A stretch of 55,836 bases of DNA from an uncultured Spirochaetaceae bacterium (GCA_945910645.1 CAMDZB010000005.1:1-55836), one strand, 5' to 3'; shown: positions 1 through 8,802, numbered from the stretch's first letter. A program made the numbers and translations. Notes: generated from the letters alone by a model not told the origin.

Positions 1-124
1 GTATTCTGATAATATTTAATAGTATTCGAGCGCGATTTCAACTTATCAACAAAAAGGCGCACAAACAGCAACAAAAATTGCCAATTTCAGCTCAAAACGG
101 GGCTTTTCTGATATCAATTTACTC

Positions 125-1087
125 ATGGACAAGGAAAGAGAAAAGAAGCTAGCGCTGTCGTTTATTCCATCAGTTACAGCTGAGGACTTAAAACGCATCT
201 GGAATACGGATATCTCGTGGGAGAGCATTGAGATATTTCTCGGAAAGGAACGCCTCGAGTGGTTCATGGATGATCTTAAGTGGGCGGATGATGATTCAAT
301 CGGAGAGCATGGTTTTATCTTCTATGGCGATGATGATTATCCTGAAACTCTTAAAAATGACCCTCAGGCGCCATTCAGGATCGCTTACTATGGATCAAAG
401 CCCATGGGTAACAACGGAACGTATAACAGGGCGGAGAGCATCACTGTTGTTGGAACAAGAAGGTGTACATCTGAAGGGATCAAGAATGCGTTTGTGTTTT
501 CATCAGAGGCGTCAAATGCAGGACTTGTGGTGTATTCAGGATACGCCGATGGAATAGATAAGGCTGCGCATTACGGAGCTGTTGCTGCAGGAAAGCCTAC
601 CTTTGCAGTTCTTCCATCAGGCTTATCGCATGAGTATTCGCATCGCAGGGCTCGCCTTGAGGAGTACATACTTTCAAATGGCGGTGGATTTATAAGTCAG
701 TTTAGGTGTTCAGAGGATCCATACAAGGGTAATTTTTATATCCGTAATCGCTTGCTTGCAAGCCTCACTGACGCCACAGTGGTGATTGAGGCGCCAAAGC
801 AGTCAGGGTCGCTTATTACGGCAAGAGCTGCAGTGGAACTTGGGAAAAGTGTATTTGTAAACGCTACGAACTCAAAGAACTTCCGTGTGAATGAAGGATG
901 TGCAGAGCTTAAAAGTGAGGGGGCTATCGAGATCAACTCATACTCATCACTTTCTGAGAACCACATTGAGTACCCCAAGGGGCGTGTGCTTGTGGAGATA
1001 GAGAGGGATAAGGTTGCTGAGGTTAAGGCAACAAAGAGTGCAGATAAGATCATCGGTTACAACGGCTGCTACTTTGCAATAGTGTAA
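125..1087 (+). CDS. dprA: DNA-processing protein DprA (Smf family)
   Basis: Member of the DprA/Smf family, which binds single-stranded DNA and loads RecA during natural transformation. The 320-residue product carries the Rossmann-like DprA core: VVGTRR near residue 107, SGYADGIDKAAHYGA near 138, and NRLLASLTDATVVIEA followed by SGSLITARAAVELGK near 200-240. A degenerate N-terminal region precedes the core. I see no clear C-terminal winged helix (DML1-like), so this is a short-form DprA. No Shine-Dalgarno precedes the ATG; a -10-like TATCAA ends 7 nt before it, as at several other genes here. It converges with the molybdenum hydroxylase gene. Family assignment is firm; whether this organism is naturally competent is unknown. 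Confidence 0.88.
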   Translation: MDKEREKKLALSFIPSVTAEDLKRIWNTDISWESIEIFLGKERLEWFMDDLKWADDDSIGEHGFIFYGDDDYPETLKNDPQAPFRIAYYGSKPMGNNGTYNRAESITVVGTRRCTSEGIKNAFVFSSEASNAGLVVYSGYADGIDKAAHYGAVAAGKPTFAVLPSGLSHEYSHRRARLEEYILSNGGGFISQFRCSEDPYKGNFYIRNRLLASLTDATVVIEAPKQSGSLITARAAVELGKSVFVNATNSKNFRVNEGCAELKSEGAIEINSYSSLSENHIEYPKGRVLVEIERDKVAEVKATKSADKIIGYNGCYFAIV

Positions 1088-1115
1088 GCGTAACCCTTAT
1101 CAATGAGACTTTTAA

Positions 1116-1135
1116 TCAGATTGAGTTTAATCTGA
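1116..1135. terminator. Hairpin between convergent genes
   Basis: A perfect 7-bp stem (TCAGATT/AATCTGA) with a 6-nt loop lies between the convergent stops of dprA and the molybdenum hydroxylase gene. It has no strong T-run on either strand, so it is at best a weak bidirectional terminator. Confidence 0.35.
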
Positions 1136-1136
1136 A

Positions 1137-4100
1137 TTACTTCTTGACTTCAGAGAGTGAAAGCACGCCCATAGGGCAGGCCTGTACACACTTACCGCAG
1201 GCTATGCACTTCTTAGAGACGCACATGTCCTTATCCTCAACAATCACGTCAAACGGGCATGCTTCTCTACATTTTCCGCAGTTGTTACACATCTTAAGGT
1301 CGATTATGTAAACGCCAAGAGTATTCTGTTTGATTGCGCCAACAGGGCATGCCTTTGCACATTTACCGCATTGGATACATACAACAGGACGTGTGATTGA
1401 ACCCTCGATTCCACTCACGTTCCCGATGCCTTTACGCTCTCTAACCTGTAGGAATGCAAGCTCTGATTTCTCTTTACCAAAGAACGTCTTAGAGCACGCT
1501 CTTGTGCATTCAAGGCATCCTATGCATCGAGTACCCTTATTAACAACAAGTGTCTTTGTAGGGCGTGCAAGGTTACCAGCCTTAGTTTCATCCTCATACG
1601 GTGTGTTTTTCAAAGGTAGCTCGTGCCTATCGATCTTGTCGAGGCGATAGTAAGCATCCGCGATTGCAGGGGAGGTTGGAATGGATGTAATCTCACCAAG
1701 TCCTTTACCGCCGTTTGCGATATCAAGCCCTGGCTTTTCTACGATTATCGGTACGATGTCTGGAACCTCATCTGCTCTGAAGAGCCCAAGGGATCCGAAC
1801 TTTGCAAGCGGTTTACAGTCCTTAAGTGGGTAGTTCTCCCTGAGTGCATAACCCATACCCATGATAACACCACCTTCAATCTGACCCTCAACGTTTGTCG
1901 GGTTGATTGCACGTCCTACGTCATGAGCTGCAATAATCTTGTCTATCTTATGAGTTTTCTCATCAAGGATCGCAACCTGTGTTGCATATCCATATGCAAC
2001 GTGGCTTTTTGGGTGAGGGATATCTAATGATCCAAACTTGTCTGTTGCGGCAAGGTACTCTGCATAGAACTCTCGTCCTTCAAGCTTTGAAAGATCACCG
2101 TTAACCTCATCAAGTGCGCTCTTGAGCTCAACAGCGGCTCTTCTTGCGGCTTCACCTGTAACGGTGGTATGACGTGATCCTGAGGTTGTTCCGCTGTCTG
2201 GAGCGTTTAAAGTATTAGCCTTCTCTTCCTCAACCTTATCGCCATCAAGGCCTGTGCCATCGCAGATTATCTGTTTGAGGATGGTGCACATACCCTGGCC
2301 GATACAGGATCCACCACAGTGCATGATCACTTTGCCGTTTTTTATCTCGAGGTTGATTCGTCCATAATCAGGGAGTCCAACGCCTACGCCTGCATTCTTC
2401 ATTGCACAGGCTATTCCAGAAAGAGGGGATGACTCGTAATAGTCCTTAACTGCCTCAAGCGTCTCTACAAGTCCTGTTGCGTTATCTACAATCTGACCGT
2501 TTGGTAAAGACTCACCTGGGCGAATTGCGTTTCTATATCTGATCTCCCAATGTGAGATACCAACCTTATCAGCCATGTGATTTAACATCGACTCGATTGC
2601 AAAGCAGGACTGAGTTACTCCAAATCCTCTGAATGCACCTGCAGGTGGATTGTTAGTGTAGTATGAATATCCATCTATCTTAAAGTTCTCGTAGTGGTAT
2701 GGGCCTGATGCATGAGTACAGGCTCTTTCAAGCACTGGAATACCAAGGGATGCATATGCGCCTGTATCGCTGATAATCGTGCCTTTGAACGCCTTGATTA
2801 CGCCGTTTTCGTCGCATCCTATCGTGAATTCCATGTCCATTGGGTGGCGCTTTGGATGCACAATAATGCTCTCCTGACGTGTAAGTTTCATCTTACATGG
2901 ACGTTTGGTAAGAAGCGCAACCAGGGCAGAATAGTGCTGTACAGTCACATCCTCTTTTCCTCCAAATCCACCACCGACATAGCAGTTTTCAACTATCACC
3001 TTGTCGTTATCAAGGGCAAGCATTGGTGCAGTTTCACGCCTTGTATCATACACGCTCTGGTCTGTTGAGTAGATCTTCACGCCTCCGTCTGAAAGGGGCA
3101 CGGAGAGGGCACATTCTGGCTCAAGGAACGCATGTTCAGTCCATGGGGTTGAATACTTTTCTGTAAGGATGTACTTCGACTCTTTAAGCGCAGTTTCAAC
3201 GTCTCCTCGATCTACAGAAGTGTGACCAAGCAGGTTTCCTTCGCTATGAATCTTTGGCGCATCCTCCTTCATTGCCTCATAAGGGGATGAGACGAATGGC
3301 AACACTTCGTATTCAACTTTTACCTCAGCAGCTGCGTTCTTTGCACTCTCGTATGATTCTGCTGCAACTATGGCAATCACATCTCCAACGTATCTTGTGA
3401 TGCCGCCGATGTCTATCATTGCATCCCAGTCTCTCTTGAGGTGACCGACTTTAAGCGATCCGGGAATGTCTTTGGCAGTGAACACAGCATAGACTCCAGG
3501 AACATCAAGAGCAAGCGATTTATCAATGTCTAGTACCTTAGCACGTGGGTATTTCGAGCGTACAGCAACAGCGTAGAGCATTCCATCAACGTAAAGGTCA
3601 TCAGGATATTTTCCGTATCCGAGCACCTTGTCTTTTACATCAACTCGTGGAATTCTTGAACCCACACGCCATGAGGAGTTGTCTTCCATCTTTGTATCGC
3701 CCCTGACGATTGATGCTGCCAGTTCGATAGCTTTTACTATCTTTGCATACCCTGTACACCTACAGATGTTGTTTCTGATTGCGTGGCGTATCTCCTTTTC
3801 GGTTGGGTTGTTGTTAACATCGATTAGGCATTTTGCACACATTACCATGCCTGGGATACAAAAACCGCACTGGACGGCTCCTGCCTCTCCAAATGCGTAT
3901 GAGTATATCTCTTTCTCCCTATCGGTTAAGCCTTCGACAGTTATTATATTCTTGCCTTCAACTTCGGATGTGAGTATATTACAAGCCCTTGTAGTCTTAC
4001 CATCTATTATAATAGTACAAGCGCCACAAGCACCTTCTGAACATCCGTCTTTTACAGAGGTTAAGTGTAGATCATCTCGCAAATATCGCAGTAACTTTTT

Positions 4101-4145
4101 ATCTTTATCAACACTTACATTTTTTCCATTTACATTAAAATTCAT
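1137..4145 (-). CDS. Molybdenum hydroxylase (xanthine dehydrogenase-like) fused to C-terminal 4Fe-4S domains
   Basis: Cytoplasmic molybdopterin enzyme of the xanthine dehydrogenase/aldehyde oxidoreductase family, about 1002 residues. An N-terminal plant-type [2Fe-2S] domain (CSEGACGAC near residue 35) is followed by the helical [2Fe-2S] domain (CGFC near 93, CRCTG near 130). Next comes the molybdopterin domain from about 160 to 860, with GGGFGGKED, GAFRGFG and a GLGEITS motif holding the expected catalytic Glu. The last 125 residues carry four cysteine clusters (CIGCLECTRAC, CIQCGKCAKACP, CNNCGKCREACP, CIACGKCVQACP). No FAD domain is present, so electrons probably go to a ferredoxin-type partner. 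I chose the ATG at 4145, which has a GGAG site 6-7 nt upstream, over an in-frame TTG at 4157. Substrate (xanthine, another purine or an aldehyde) cannot be set from sequence. Confidence 0.87.
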   Translation of the reverse strand: MNFNVNGKNVSVDKDKKLLRYLRDDLHLTSVKDGCSEGACGACTIIIDGKTTRACNILTSEVEGKNIITVEGLTDREKEIYSYAFGEAGAVQCGFCIPGMVMCAKCLIDVNNNPTEKEIRHAIRNNICRCTGYAKIVKAIELAASIVRGDTKMEDNSSWRVGSRIPRVDVKDKVLGYGKYPDDLYVDGMLYAVAVRSKYPRAKVLDIDKSLALDVPGVYAVFTAKDIPGSLKVGHLKRDWDAMIDIGGITRYVGDVIAIVAAESYESAKNAAAEVKVEYEVLPFVSSPYEAMKEDAPKIHSEGNLLGHTSVDRGDVETALKESKYILTEKYSTPWTEHAFLEPECALSVPLSDGGVKIYSTDQSVYDTRRETAPMLALDNDKVIVENCYVGGGFGGKEDVTVQHYSALVALLTKRPCKMKLTRQESIIVHPKRHPMDMEFTIGCDENGVIKAFKGTIISDTGAYASLGIPVLERACTHASGPYHYENFKIDGYSYYTNNPPAGAFRGFGVTQSCFAIESMLNHMADKVGISHWEIRYRNAIRPGESLPNGQIVDNATGLVETLEAVKDYYESSPLSGIACAMKNAGVGVGLPDYGRINLEIKNGKVIMHCGGSCIGQGMCTILKQIICDGTGLDGDKVEEEKANTLNAPDSGTTSGSRHTTVTGEAARRAAVELKSALDEVNGDLSKLEGREFYAEYLAATDKFGSLDIPHPKSHVAYGYATQVAILDEKTHKIDKIIAAHDVGRAINPTNVEGQIEGGVIMGMGYALRENYPLKDCKPLAKFGSLGLFRADEVPDIVPIIVEKPGLDIANGGKGLGEITSIPTSPAIADAYYRLDKIDRHELPLKNTPYEDETKAGNLARPTKTLVVNKGTRCIGCLECTRACSKTFFGKEKSELAFLQVRERKGIGNVSGIEGSITRPVVCIQCGKCAKACPVGAIKQNTLGVYIIDLKMCNNCGKCREACPFDVIVEDKDMCVSKKCIACGKCVQACPMGVLSLSEVKK

Positions 4146-4178
4146 AAATTTCTCCAAATAATGAGCCGTACCCTTTAT

Positions 4179-4207
4179 ATTTTCTCATATGTTAGGAGAT
4201 ATGTCAA
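4179..4207 (-). promoter_or_regulatory. Candidate promoter of the molybdenum hydroxylase gene
   Basis: On the minus strand a consensus -35 TTGACA (4202-4207) is followed after 17 nt by GAAAAT (4179-4184). This gives a leader of about 25-30 nt that includes the GGAG ribosome site. Confidence 0.4.
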
Positions 4208-4214
4208 AGAAATC

Positions 4215-4243
4215 TTGAAAAAACAGGGCTATTTATCTATTAT
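4215..4243 (+). promoter_or_regulatory. Promoter placed for a leaderless mRNA (DUF4912 gene)
   Basis: TTGAAA (4215-4220), a 17-nt spacer and TATTAT (4238-4243) end 6 nt before the GTG start at 4250. Transcription would begin at or within 1-2 nt of the start codon. No Shine-Dalgarno is visible. Confidence 0.65.
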
Positions 4244-4249
4244 TTATAC

Positions 4250-4936
4250 GTGGAAAGAAGCACTACAAAACGACTGCAAGCATTTAATAGAAGAGCATTA
4301 GAGTATCTCGCCAAGCGTGGAACAGATGATGATGTGGAAAATTTAACAGACGAAGAGTTAGTAGAAGCTATATATGATATATATCCAAAAGACGCCATCC
4401 TATCCATGCAGTTTGGCCGTAACATTCCAAGAATAGATAACGAGGAGGGCAGCCTCATTAACGACGTGCCGCTCTACTTTACACGCACGTCAATCGATGT
4501 ATTGCCGATTGACCTTCACTGGTTTTACGTGTTCTGGAGTATATCGCCAAGTCAGAAGGCAGAGCTGCTTTCAAAAGATATCAACACAAAGCTGATGTTG
4601 CGCATCACCGATACAAAGGATAACTCGCTCAAGAGTGACAGATTCATACTGTTTGATACCGAATGTACCTTTGAGGAGAGTGAGAGAAGCATCTACATCG
4701 AAAAGAACATTTACAATCTCACAATGGAGCTTGTTGCCATCCAAAAGGGCAAGGAAAAGGTGATAGCAAAGAGTTACACATACGACTTTGTCCAGCCACT
4801 GATCACAGAAAAGAAGCTATCCAAAAAGGCTAATACACTGCTTTTTGCTCCACTTTTAAACAGGGATAACAACTTAGTTGTGAATAACCAAATAATCTCA
4901 GAATATTACGATAAAATTAACGAGGACAACGAGTGA
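4250..4936 (+). CDS. DUF4912 domain protein
   Basis: A 228-residue protein with a short N-terminal helical region (about 1-45, Rho-N-like in character) and a DUF4912-type domain from about 70 to 190, recognisable by the segment DLHWFYVFWSIS. DUF4912 has no established function but is common in spirochaetes and often sits beside glucan genes. The GTG start is supported by a well-formed promoter ending 6 nt upstream. The stop overlaps the GTG start of the GH57 gene (GTGA), so the two are co-transcribed and probably translationally coupled. This suggests a role linked to glycogen or alpha-glucan metabolism, perhaps carbohydrate binding; that is inference. Confidence 0.75.
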   Translation: MERSTTKRLQAFNRRALEYLAKRGTDDDVENLTDEELVEAIYDIYPKDAILSMQFGRNIPRIDNEEGSLINDVPLYFTRTSIDVLPIDLHWFYVFWSISPSQKAELLSKDINTKLMLRITDTKDNSLKSDRFILFDTECTFEESERSIYIEKNIYNLTMELVAIQKGKEKVIAKSYTYDFVQPLITEKKLSKKANTLLFAPLLNRDNNLVVNNQIISEYYDKINEDNE

Positions 4937-6525
4937 AAAAAGGCTACGTGAACATTGTGCTTCATGCACACCTTCCATATATAAGACATCTCGACGACGA
5001 AACCGTATTTGAAGAGGAGTGGTTCTACGAGGCAATGTGCGAGTCGTACATGCCGCTTGTGAGAATGCTATTTAAGGCGCGCGACGAGAAGTTAAAGTTC
5101 CACATTACTCTGGTGCTTTCACCAACGCTTGTAGAGATGATCAAAGACAGGGCTAACTGCAAAGGCTTTGTTGAATACCTTGATAAGCACATAGAGCTTG
5201 GAGAAAAAGAGCTTAAGAGGCTTGAAGGCAACGATGAATTTTACAGAGTCGCAGAGGACACGCTAAACCTCTACAAAGCTGCAAGGAACGAAGTTGTTAA
5301 TAAATACGGCGAGAAGCTAATCAACGCGCTTATTGGACTTCAGGAGAGCGGGTATGTTGAGATCATCACATCAGTTGCAGCTCATACCTTCCTACCAATC
5401 TACGAGAGCAGACCAAGCCTAGTTAAGGCGGAGATTGCCACAGCAAACAGCGTTCATTTTACAACGTTCAAAGATTACTCAAAGGGCTTATGGCTTCCAG
5501 ACTGCGGTTACTATCCACGCCTTGATGAAATTCTCAAGAAAAACGCTATTGAAAGCCAGTACTTCTTTGTATCCCCAGTGAGCTTTGCACTTGCTAAAAA
5601 CAACATTAAGAGAGGTGTATATGCACCTGTTAAGACCACATCGGGCATGTACGTATTCGCTTTTGAGACCTCACTTATGAACCTTGTAACATCATCAATC
5701 GATGGGTATCCAGGCGATGACGACTACAGAGAGTTCTACAGAGACATCGGCTACGACCTTCCACTCTCATACATCGGTGAGTATGTTCCAGATGCGGAGA
5801 AGCGAGGATTTACAGGGTATAAGTACTACTCAGTATCCGGAAAGAAAGAGGACAAAAAGGTATACAACAAAGACAAGGCTATGGCCAAGGTTGATATGCA
5901 TAGCAGTCACTTTGTGGACTCAATAGAGGCTCGTGTTAAAGAGGTGGGCCCACTTATCGATCAAGACCCTGTGATCAACCTTGCGTTTGATGCGGAGTTA
6001 CTCGGTCACTGGTGGAAAGAGGGCATTGACTGGCTATACTCAGTTATTAAAAAGATAGACGCAAATGACAACCTCAGCCTCATCACATCATCAGACTACA
6101 TCAAAATTTACCCTGATGCAGAGAAGGCGTCATTAGCGCGCTCTGCGCTTACGCTTAACACCTATGCATCCCCATATCTAGATGGCTCTAACAACAAGAT
6201 TCAGCGTGTGATCTTTAACGCAATAGACAAGGTTGAGGATATCACAGCGCGTTACTATAACGACAAGAATCCTGTGCGTTTAAGATACATAAAACAGGCT
6301 GTAAAAGAGATGCTACTTGCAACATCATCAGACTGGCTTCAGATTATGCATAACAACACGAGTCCAATCTACGCAGAACGGAAGATCGAGGAGCATCTTC
6401 AGAGTATAAATAAGATATATGACCTTCTGTCGTATGGCAAAGGCGATACGTCCTGGCTTGTAAGGCAAGAGAAGAAGTATCCGCTGTTTGACGCAATAGA
6501 TTATCATACTTTTACGAATAAGTGA
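4933..6525 (+). CDS. GH57-family (DUF1957) 1,4-alpha-glucan branching enzyme-like protein
   Basis: A 530-residue cytoplasmic protein of glycoside hydrolase family 57, branching-enzyme subgroup. Motif 1 is HAHLPY near residue 11. The acid/base motif is FDAELLGHWW, with Asp near 353, followed by an alpha-helical C-terminal domain. The nucleophile motif reads WLPDCGYYP: Asp at residue 190 stands where characterised enzymes such as the Thermococcus branching enzyme have Glu (WLPE). The reaction would be transfer of alpha-1,4 chains to alpha-1,6 branches, but the substitution makes activity uncertain. It starts with GTG overlapping the stop of the DUF4912 gene. Glycogen phosphorylase lies elsewhere in the window, so an alpha-glucan store is plausible. 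Confidence 0.82.
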   Translation: MKKGYVNIVLHAHLPYIRHLDDETVFEEEWFYEAMCESYMPLVRMLFKARDEKLKFHITLVLSPTLVEMIKDRANCKGFVEYLDKHIELGEKELKRLEGNDEFYRVAEDTLNLYKAARNEVVNKYGEKLINALIGLQESGYVEIITSVAAHTFLPIYESRPSLVKAEIATANSVHFTTFKDYSKGLWLPDCGYYPRLDEILKKNAIESQYFFVSPVSFALAKNNIKRGVYAPVKTTSGMYVFAFETSLMNLVTSSIDGYPGDDDYREFYRDIGYDLPLSYIGEYVPDAEKRGFTGYKYYSVSGKKEDKKVYNKDKAMAKVDMHSSHFVDSIEARVKEVGPLIDQDPVINLAFDAELLGHWWKEGIDWLYSVIKKIDANDNLSLITSSDYIKIYPDAEKASLARSALTLNTYASPYLDGSNNKIQRVIFNAIDKVEDITARYYNDKNPVRLRYIKQAVKEMLLATSSDWLQIMHNNTSPIYAERKIEEHLQSINKIYDLLSYGKGDTSWLVRQEKKYPLFDAIDYHTFTNK

Positions 6526-6591
6526 CGGAATTAACGGAACTTATAAATTGGCAAATATCTAAAAAATTATCAATTTTATAAGAAAATGTGG

Positions 6592-6636
6592 TATTATTAG
6601 ATAGGAAAGAAAAACCTATTAACTCTGTTAGTAGGT
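6592..6636 (+). promoter_or_regulatory. Promoter -10 and leader hairpin upstream of the glycosidase-like gene
   Basis: TATTAT at 6592-6597 is a good -10 box with a poor -35. About 10 nt past the predicted start of transcription is a 10-bp hairpin with a 3-nt loop (6614-6636, one G-T pair), followed by a T-rich stretch and then AAGGAG before the GTG at 6667. The hairpin could instead terminate transcription from the GH57 gene. Confidence 0.45.
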
Positions 6637-6666
6637 GTTTGTTTTGATGAATAAGGAGTTTTTTTT

Positions 6667-8112
6667 GTGAGCAAAGAACCAAGCATTCCAGCAATTAAAC
6701 ACTACAATCCTGACCTTGTAGACCTCTACGAGAAGACATGGGTATGGGTATCAAAAGCATGGAAACAGGCTGAAAAAGGCGTAAAAAATTCCTTTGCATA
6801 CCTTGATACAGAAGACGAGTATTTCGACTATTTCTACTCGTTGCTTCCAGCGTTTTTTCTAACTTACTCAGGCGAAAAGTATGACCCGGCAGAGATGATA
6901 GACTTCTTTTACTCAAAGCAGGAGTCAAACGGCGCAATCCGCTCACACTACACAAAAGACAAGGGTGAACACGTAAATCCATCAAAGAAGAACAAAGAGG
7001 ACTTATCAGTTCCTGTATTTGCAGGAGCAGAGCTTGCTATCTACAATAAAACCGCGAACAAAAAGAGACTTAAGGACAGCGCCGTTAAACTCAGAAACTA
7101 CTACGCTTGGCTTATAGACGTATGTAACCTTAACGAGTATGAACTTTTAGAGACGCCAAGTGAGGTGTCGATCCTTGGCAACGTAGACCGTAAGGATGCG
7201 CACTTCCTTGTGGAGTATAACTGTGCTGTTGCAATCGACCTTTTGTACCTTTCTGAAATAGGCGACATCCTCAACGAAAAACCGCTTATGATGTTCGCAA
7301 AGCCATTGAGCGACATGATCCTCAGAGGCGTAAGGGACAAGATGTGGAACGAGAAGGACGGCCACCTTTACGATCTTGATAAAGATATGAAGCAGATCAA
7401 GAATCCGCATATCGGCGAGATGTTCTACCTGCTTTCCGACGAGGTTAACAACATCACAACCACGCTTGTTGAGAAGCTTAAAGACGAGAACGAGTACAAC
7501 ACGTATAACATTTTCCCAACGGTGCCAAAGTCATCTCAGCAGTTTGAGGAGAGCCAGAACGGCTTTAAGGGGGGCGTTTCATCAATTCTGTCGTTCTTTG
7601 CGATCAAGGGGCTTGAGCATAAGGGTGAGTTTGTATATGCATCAGACTGCACGCTACGCCATGTATTTACTATGCTTGAATCGCTTGCACTACCGCTTCC
7701 TGGCGAGACTCAGGGGGATCTCTGGGAGGTGTATAAAAATGAGGCTGATGGACCGGTGATGTTCAAAGACGCAAAAGGTAAGCTTACAAAGCTACCAAAG
7801 AGGCGCTACCTTCCTGGAATCGGGCTTGTGACAATTACACTCTTAATTGAAAACGTAATCGGCATGAATATCTCCATTCCACAGAAGAAAGTAGTTTGGA
7901 CTATGCAGAAGTACGATGAGATGGGCATTGAGAACTTCCCGTTGAAGCGCAACTCAATCTCAATTCAGTGCGTTAAGAACGCTAGGGGATGGGAAATCCG
8001 CCTTGAGAGCGAAAAGCTGTATTATTTCACAATCATAAACCTTTCAGAAAACAAGGAGCATAAGTTGCCAATTCCATCGGGGAAATGCTCACTCTTACCG
8101 GAGAAATTTTAG
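6667..8112 (+). CDS. Six-hairpin glycosidase-like protein
   Basis: A 481-residue protein with no signal peptide. Its pattern of alternating helical segments with conserved aromatic and acidic residues resembles (alpha/alpha)6-barrel glycosidases (trehalase/GH15/GH63-like); no family-defining catalytic motif is certain to me. Segments such as FFLTYSGEKYDPAEMIDFFYSK and LPGETQGDLWEVYKNE are compatible with a sugar-binding cleft. The start is GTG, with AAGGAG about 9 nt upstream. It follows the GH57 gene after 140 nt with its own promoter, so it is probably part of alpha-glucan or disaccharide metabolism. Function is assigned only at fold level. Confidence 0.55.
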   Translation: MSKEPSIPAIKHYNPDLVDLYEKTWVWVSKAWKQAEKGVKNSFAYLDTEDEYFDYFYSLLPAFFLTYSGEKYDPAEMIDFFYSKQESNGAIRSHYTKDKGEHVNPSKKNKEDLSVPVFAGAELAIYNKTANKKRLKDSAVKLRNYYAWLIDVCNLNEYELLETPSEVSILGNVDRKDAHFLVEYNCAVAIDLLYLSEIGDILNEKPLMMFAKPLSDMILRGVRDKMWNEKDGHLYDLDKDMKQIKNPHIGEMFYLLSDEVNNITTTLVEKLKDENEYNTYNIFPTVPKSSQQFEESQNGFKGGVSSILSFFAIKGLEHKGEFVYASDCTLRHVFTMLESLALPLPGETQGDLWEVYKNEADGPVMFKDAKGKLTKLPKRRYLPGIGLVTITLLIENVIGMNISIPQKKVVWTMQKYDEMGIENFPLKRNSISIQCVKNARGWEIRLESEKLYYFTIINLSENKEHKLPIPSGKCSLLPEKF

Positions 8113-8114
8113 TA

Positions 8115-8783
8115 ATGAAAAACAACATTTTAAACAAGCGGTTTAGAAACGACGGCTACTATAATGTTTCTATATTCCTAGTGGCTATCAGCATAGTGTT
8201 TTACGCAATCGGAAACATACGGGTTGGCAGTTACAATTTCAACACTTATCTTGCATTTACGCCGTACTTTATCACGCATAAACTCTACTTGTGGCAGTTT
8301 GTAACGTACATGTTCGTATGCCCGATGGGACTCTGGCAGTTTCTATTCTGTATGCTTATGTTGCTCTCGTTCGGTGTGAGTCTTGAGCGTCAGCTAGGAA
8401 GCAAGGAATTCCTACTGTTCTACATGTTTACAGGCATTTTCGTAAGCGTTTTTGCATACATAACGTGCATACTTGCAAAGAGCGAATTCTATTCACTTGC
8501 ATCGCCGTACGCCATCATTTTGGGGCTAGAAGTGCTGTTTGCAATGCTAAATCCATACGCAAAGGTACTTGTGTATTTCATCATTCCAATACGCATAACG
8601 TTCCTTGTGCTGTTCCTCGTTGCACTTGAGCTTATCATCATATTCCTTCCGGCTACAGGCGGTTCATGGATTGAAATAGTACAGCTTTACTCGCTTGTTG
8701 CCGCATTTGCATACGCGTATTTTAGGCTTAGGATGCATCCACTGAGATTTTGGATTAACACAATCAGTGGTAAACCTGTATGA
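8115..8783 (+). CDS. Rhomboid-like membrane protein, probably not a protease
   Basis: A 222-residue protein with about six membrane segments and rhomboid landmarks: WQFVTYMF in place of the usual WR/WQ loop region, and GVSLERQLGSKEFL after the third segment. Where active rhomboids have GxSG it reads LASPYAII, so the Ser stays but both glycines are lost. The helix expected to carry the catalytic His (VQLYSLVAAFAYAYF) has none. I infer an inactive rhomboid relative of iRhom/derlin type. I prefer the ATG at 8115 over an upstream TTG at 8085 inside the preceding gene. A 2-nt gap from the glycosidase-like gene suggests co-transcription. Confidence 0.7.
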   Translation: MKNNILNKRFRNDGYYNVSIFLVAISIVFYAIGNIRVGSYNFNTYLAFTPYFITHKLYLWQFVTYMFVCPMGLWQFLFCMLMLLSFGVSLERQLGSKEFLLFYMFTGIFVSVFAYITCILAKSEFYSLASPYAIILGLEVLFAMLNPYAKVLVYFIIPIRITFLVLFLVALELIIIFLPATGGSWIEIVQLYSLVAAFAYAYFRLRMHPLRFWINTISGKPV

Positions 8784-8790
8784 TTTTTTG

Positions 8791-8802
8791 TATAATATAT
8801 AC
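8791..8802 (+). promoter_or_regulatory. -10 box for a leaderless nifS mRNA
   Basis: Perfect TATAAT (8791-8796) ends 6 nt before the ATG at 8803, with no Shine-Dalgarno. The -35 region is weak. Confidence 0.6.

Noticed and set aside
4146-4157. TTG start at 4157 for the molybdenum hydroxylase
   Set aside because: The ATG at 4145 has a GGAG at the right spacing and matches the family N-terminus; the TTG would lie inside that ribosome site.
3628-4161. 177-codon frame on the plus strand opposite the molybdenum hydroxylase
   Set aside because: It is antisense to clearly conserved [2Fe-2S] domains and has no recognisable family or ribosome site.
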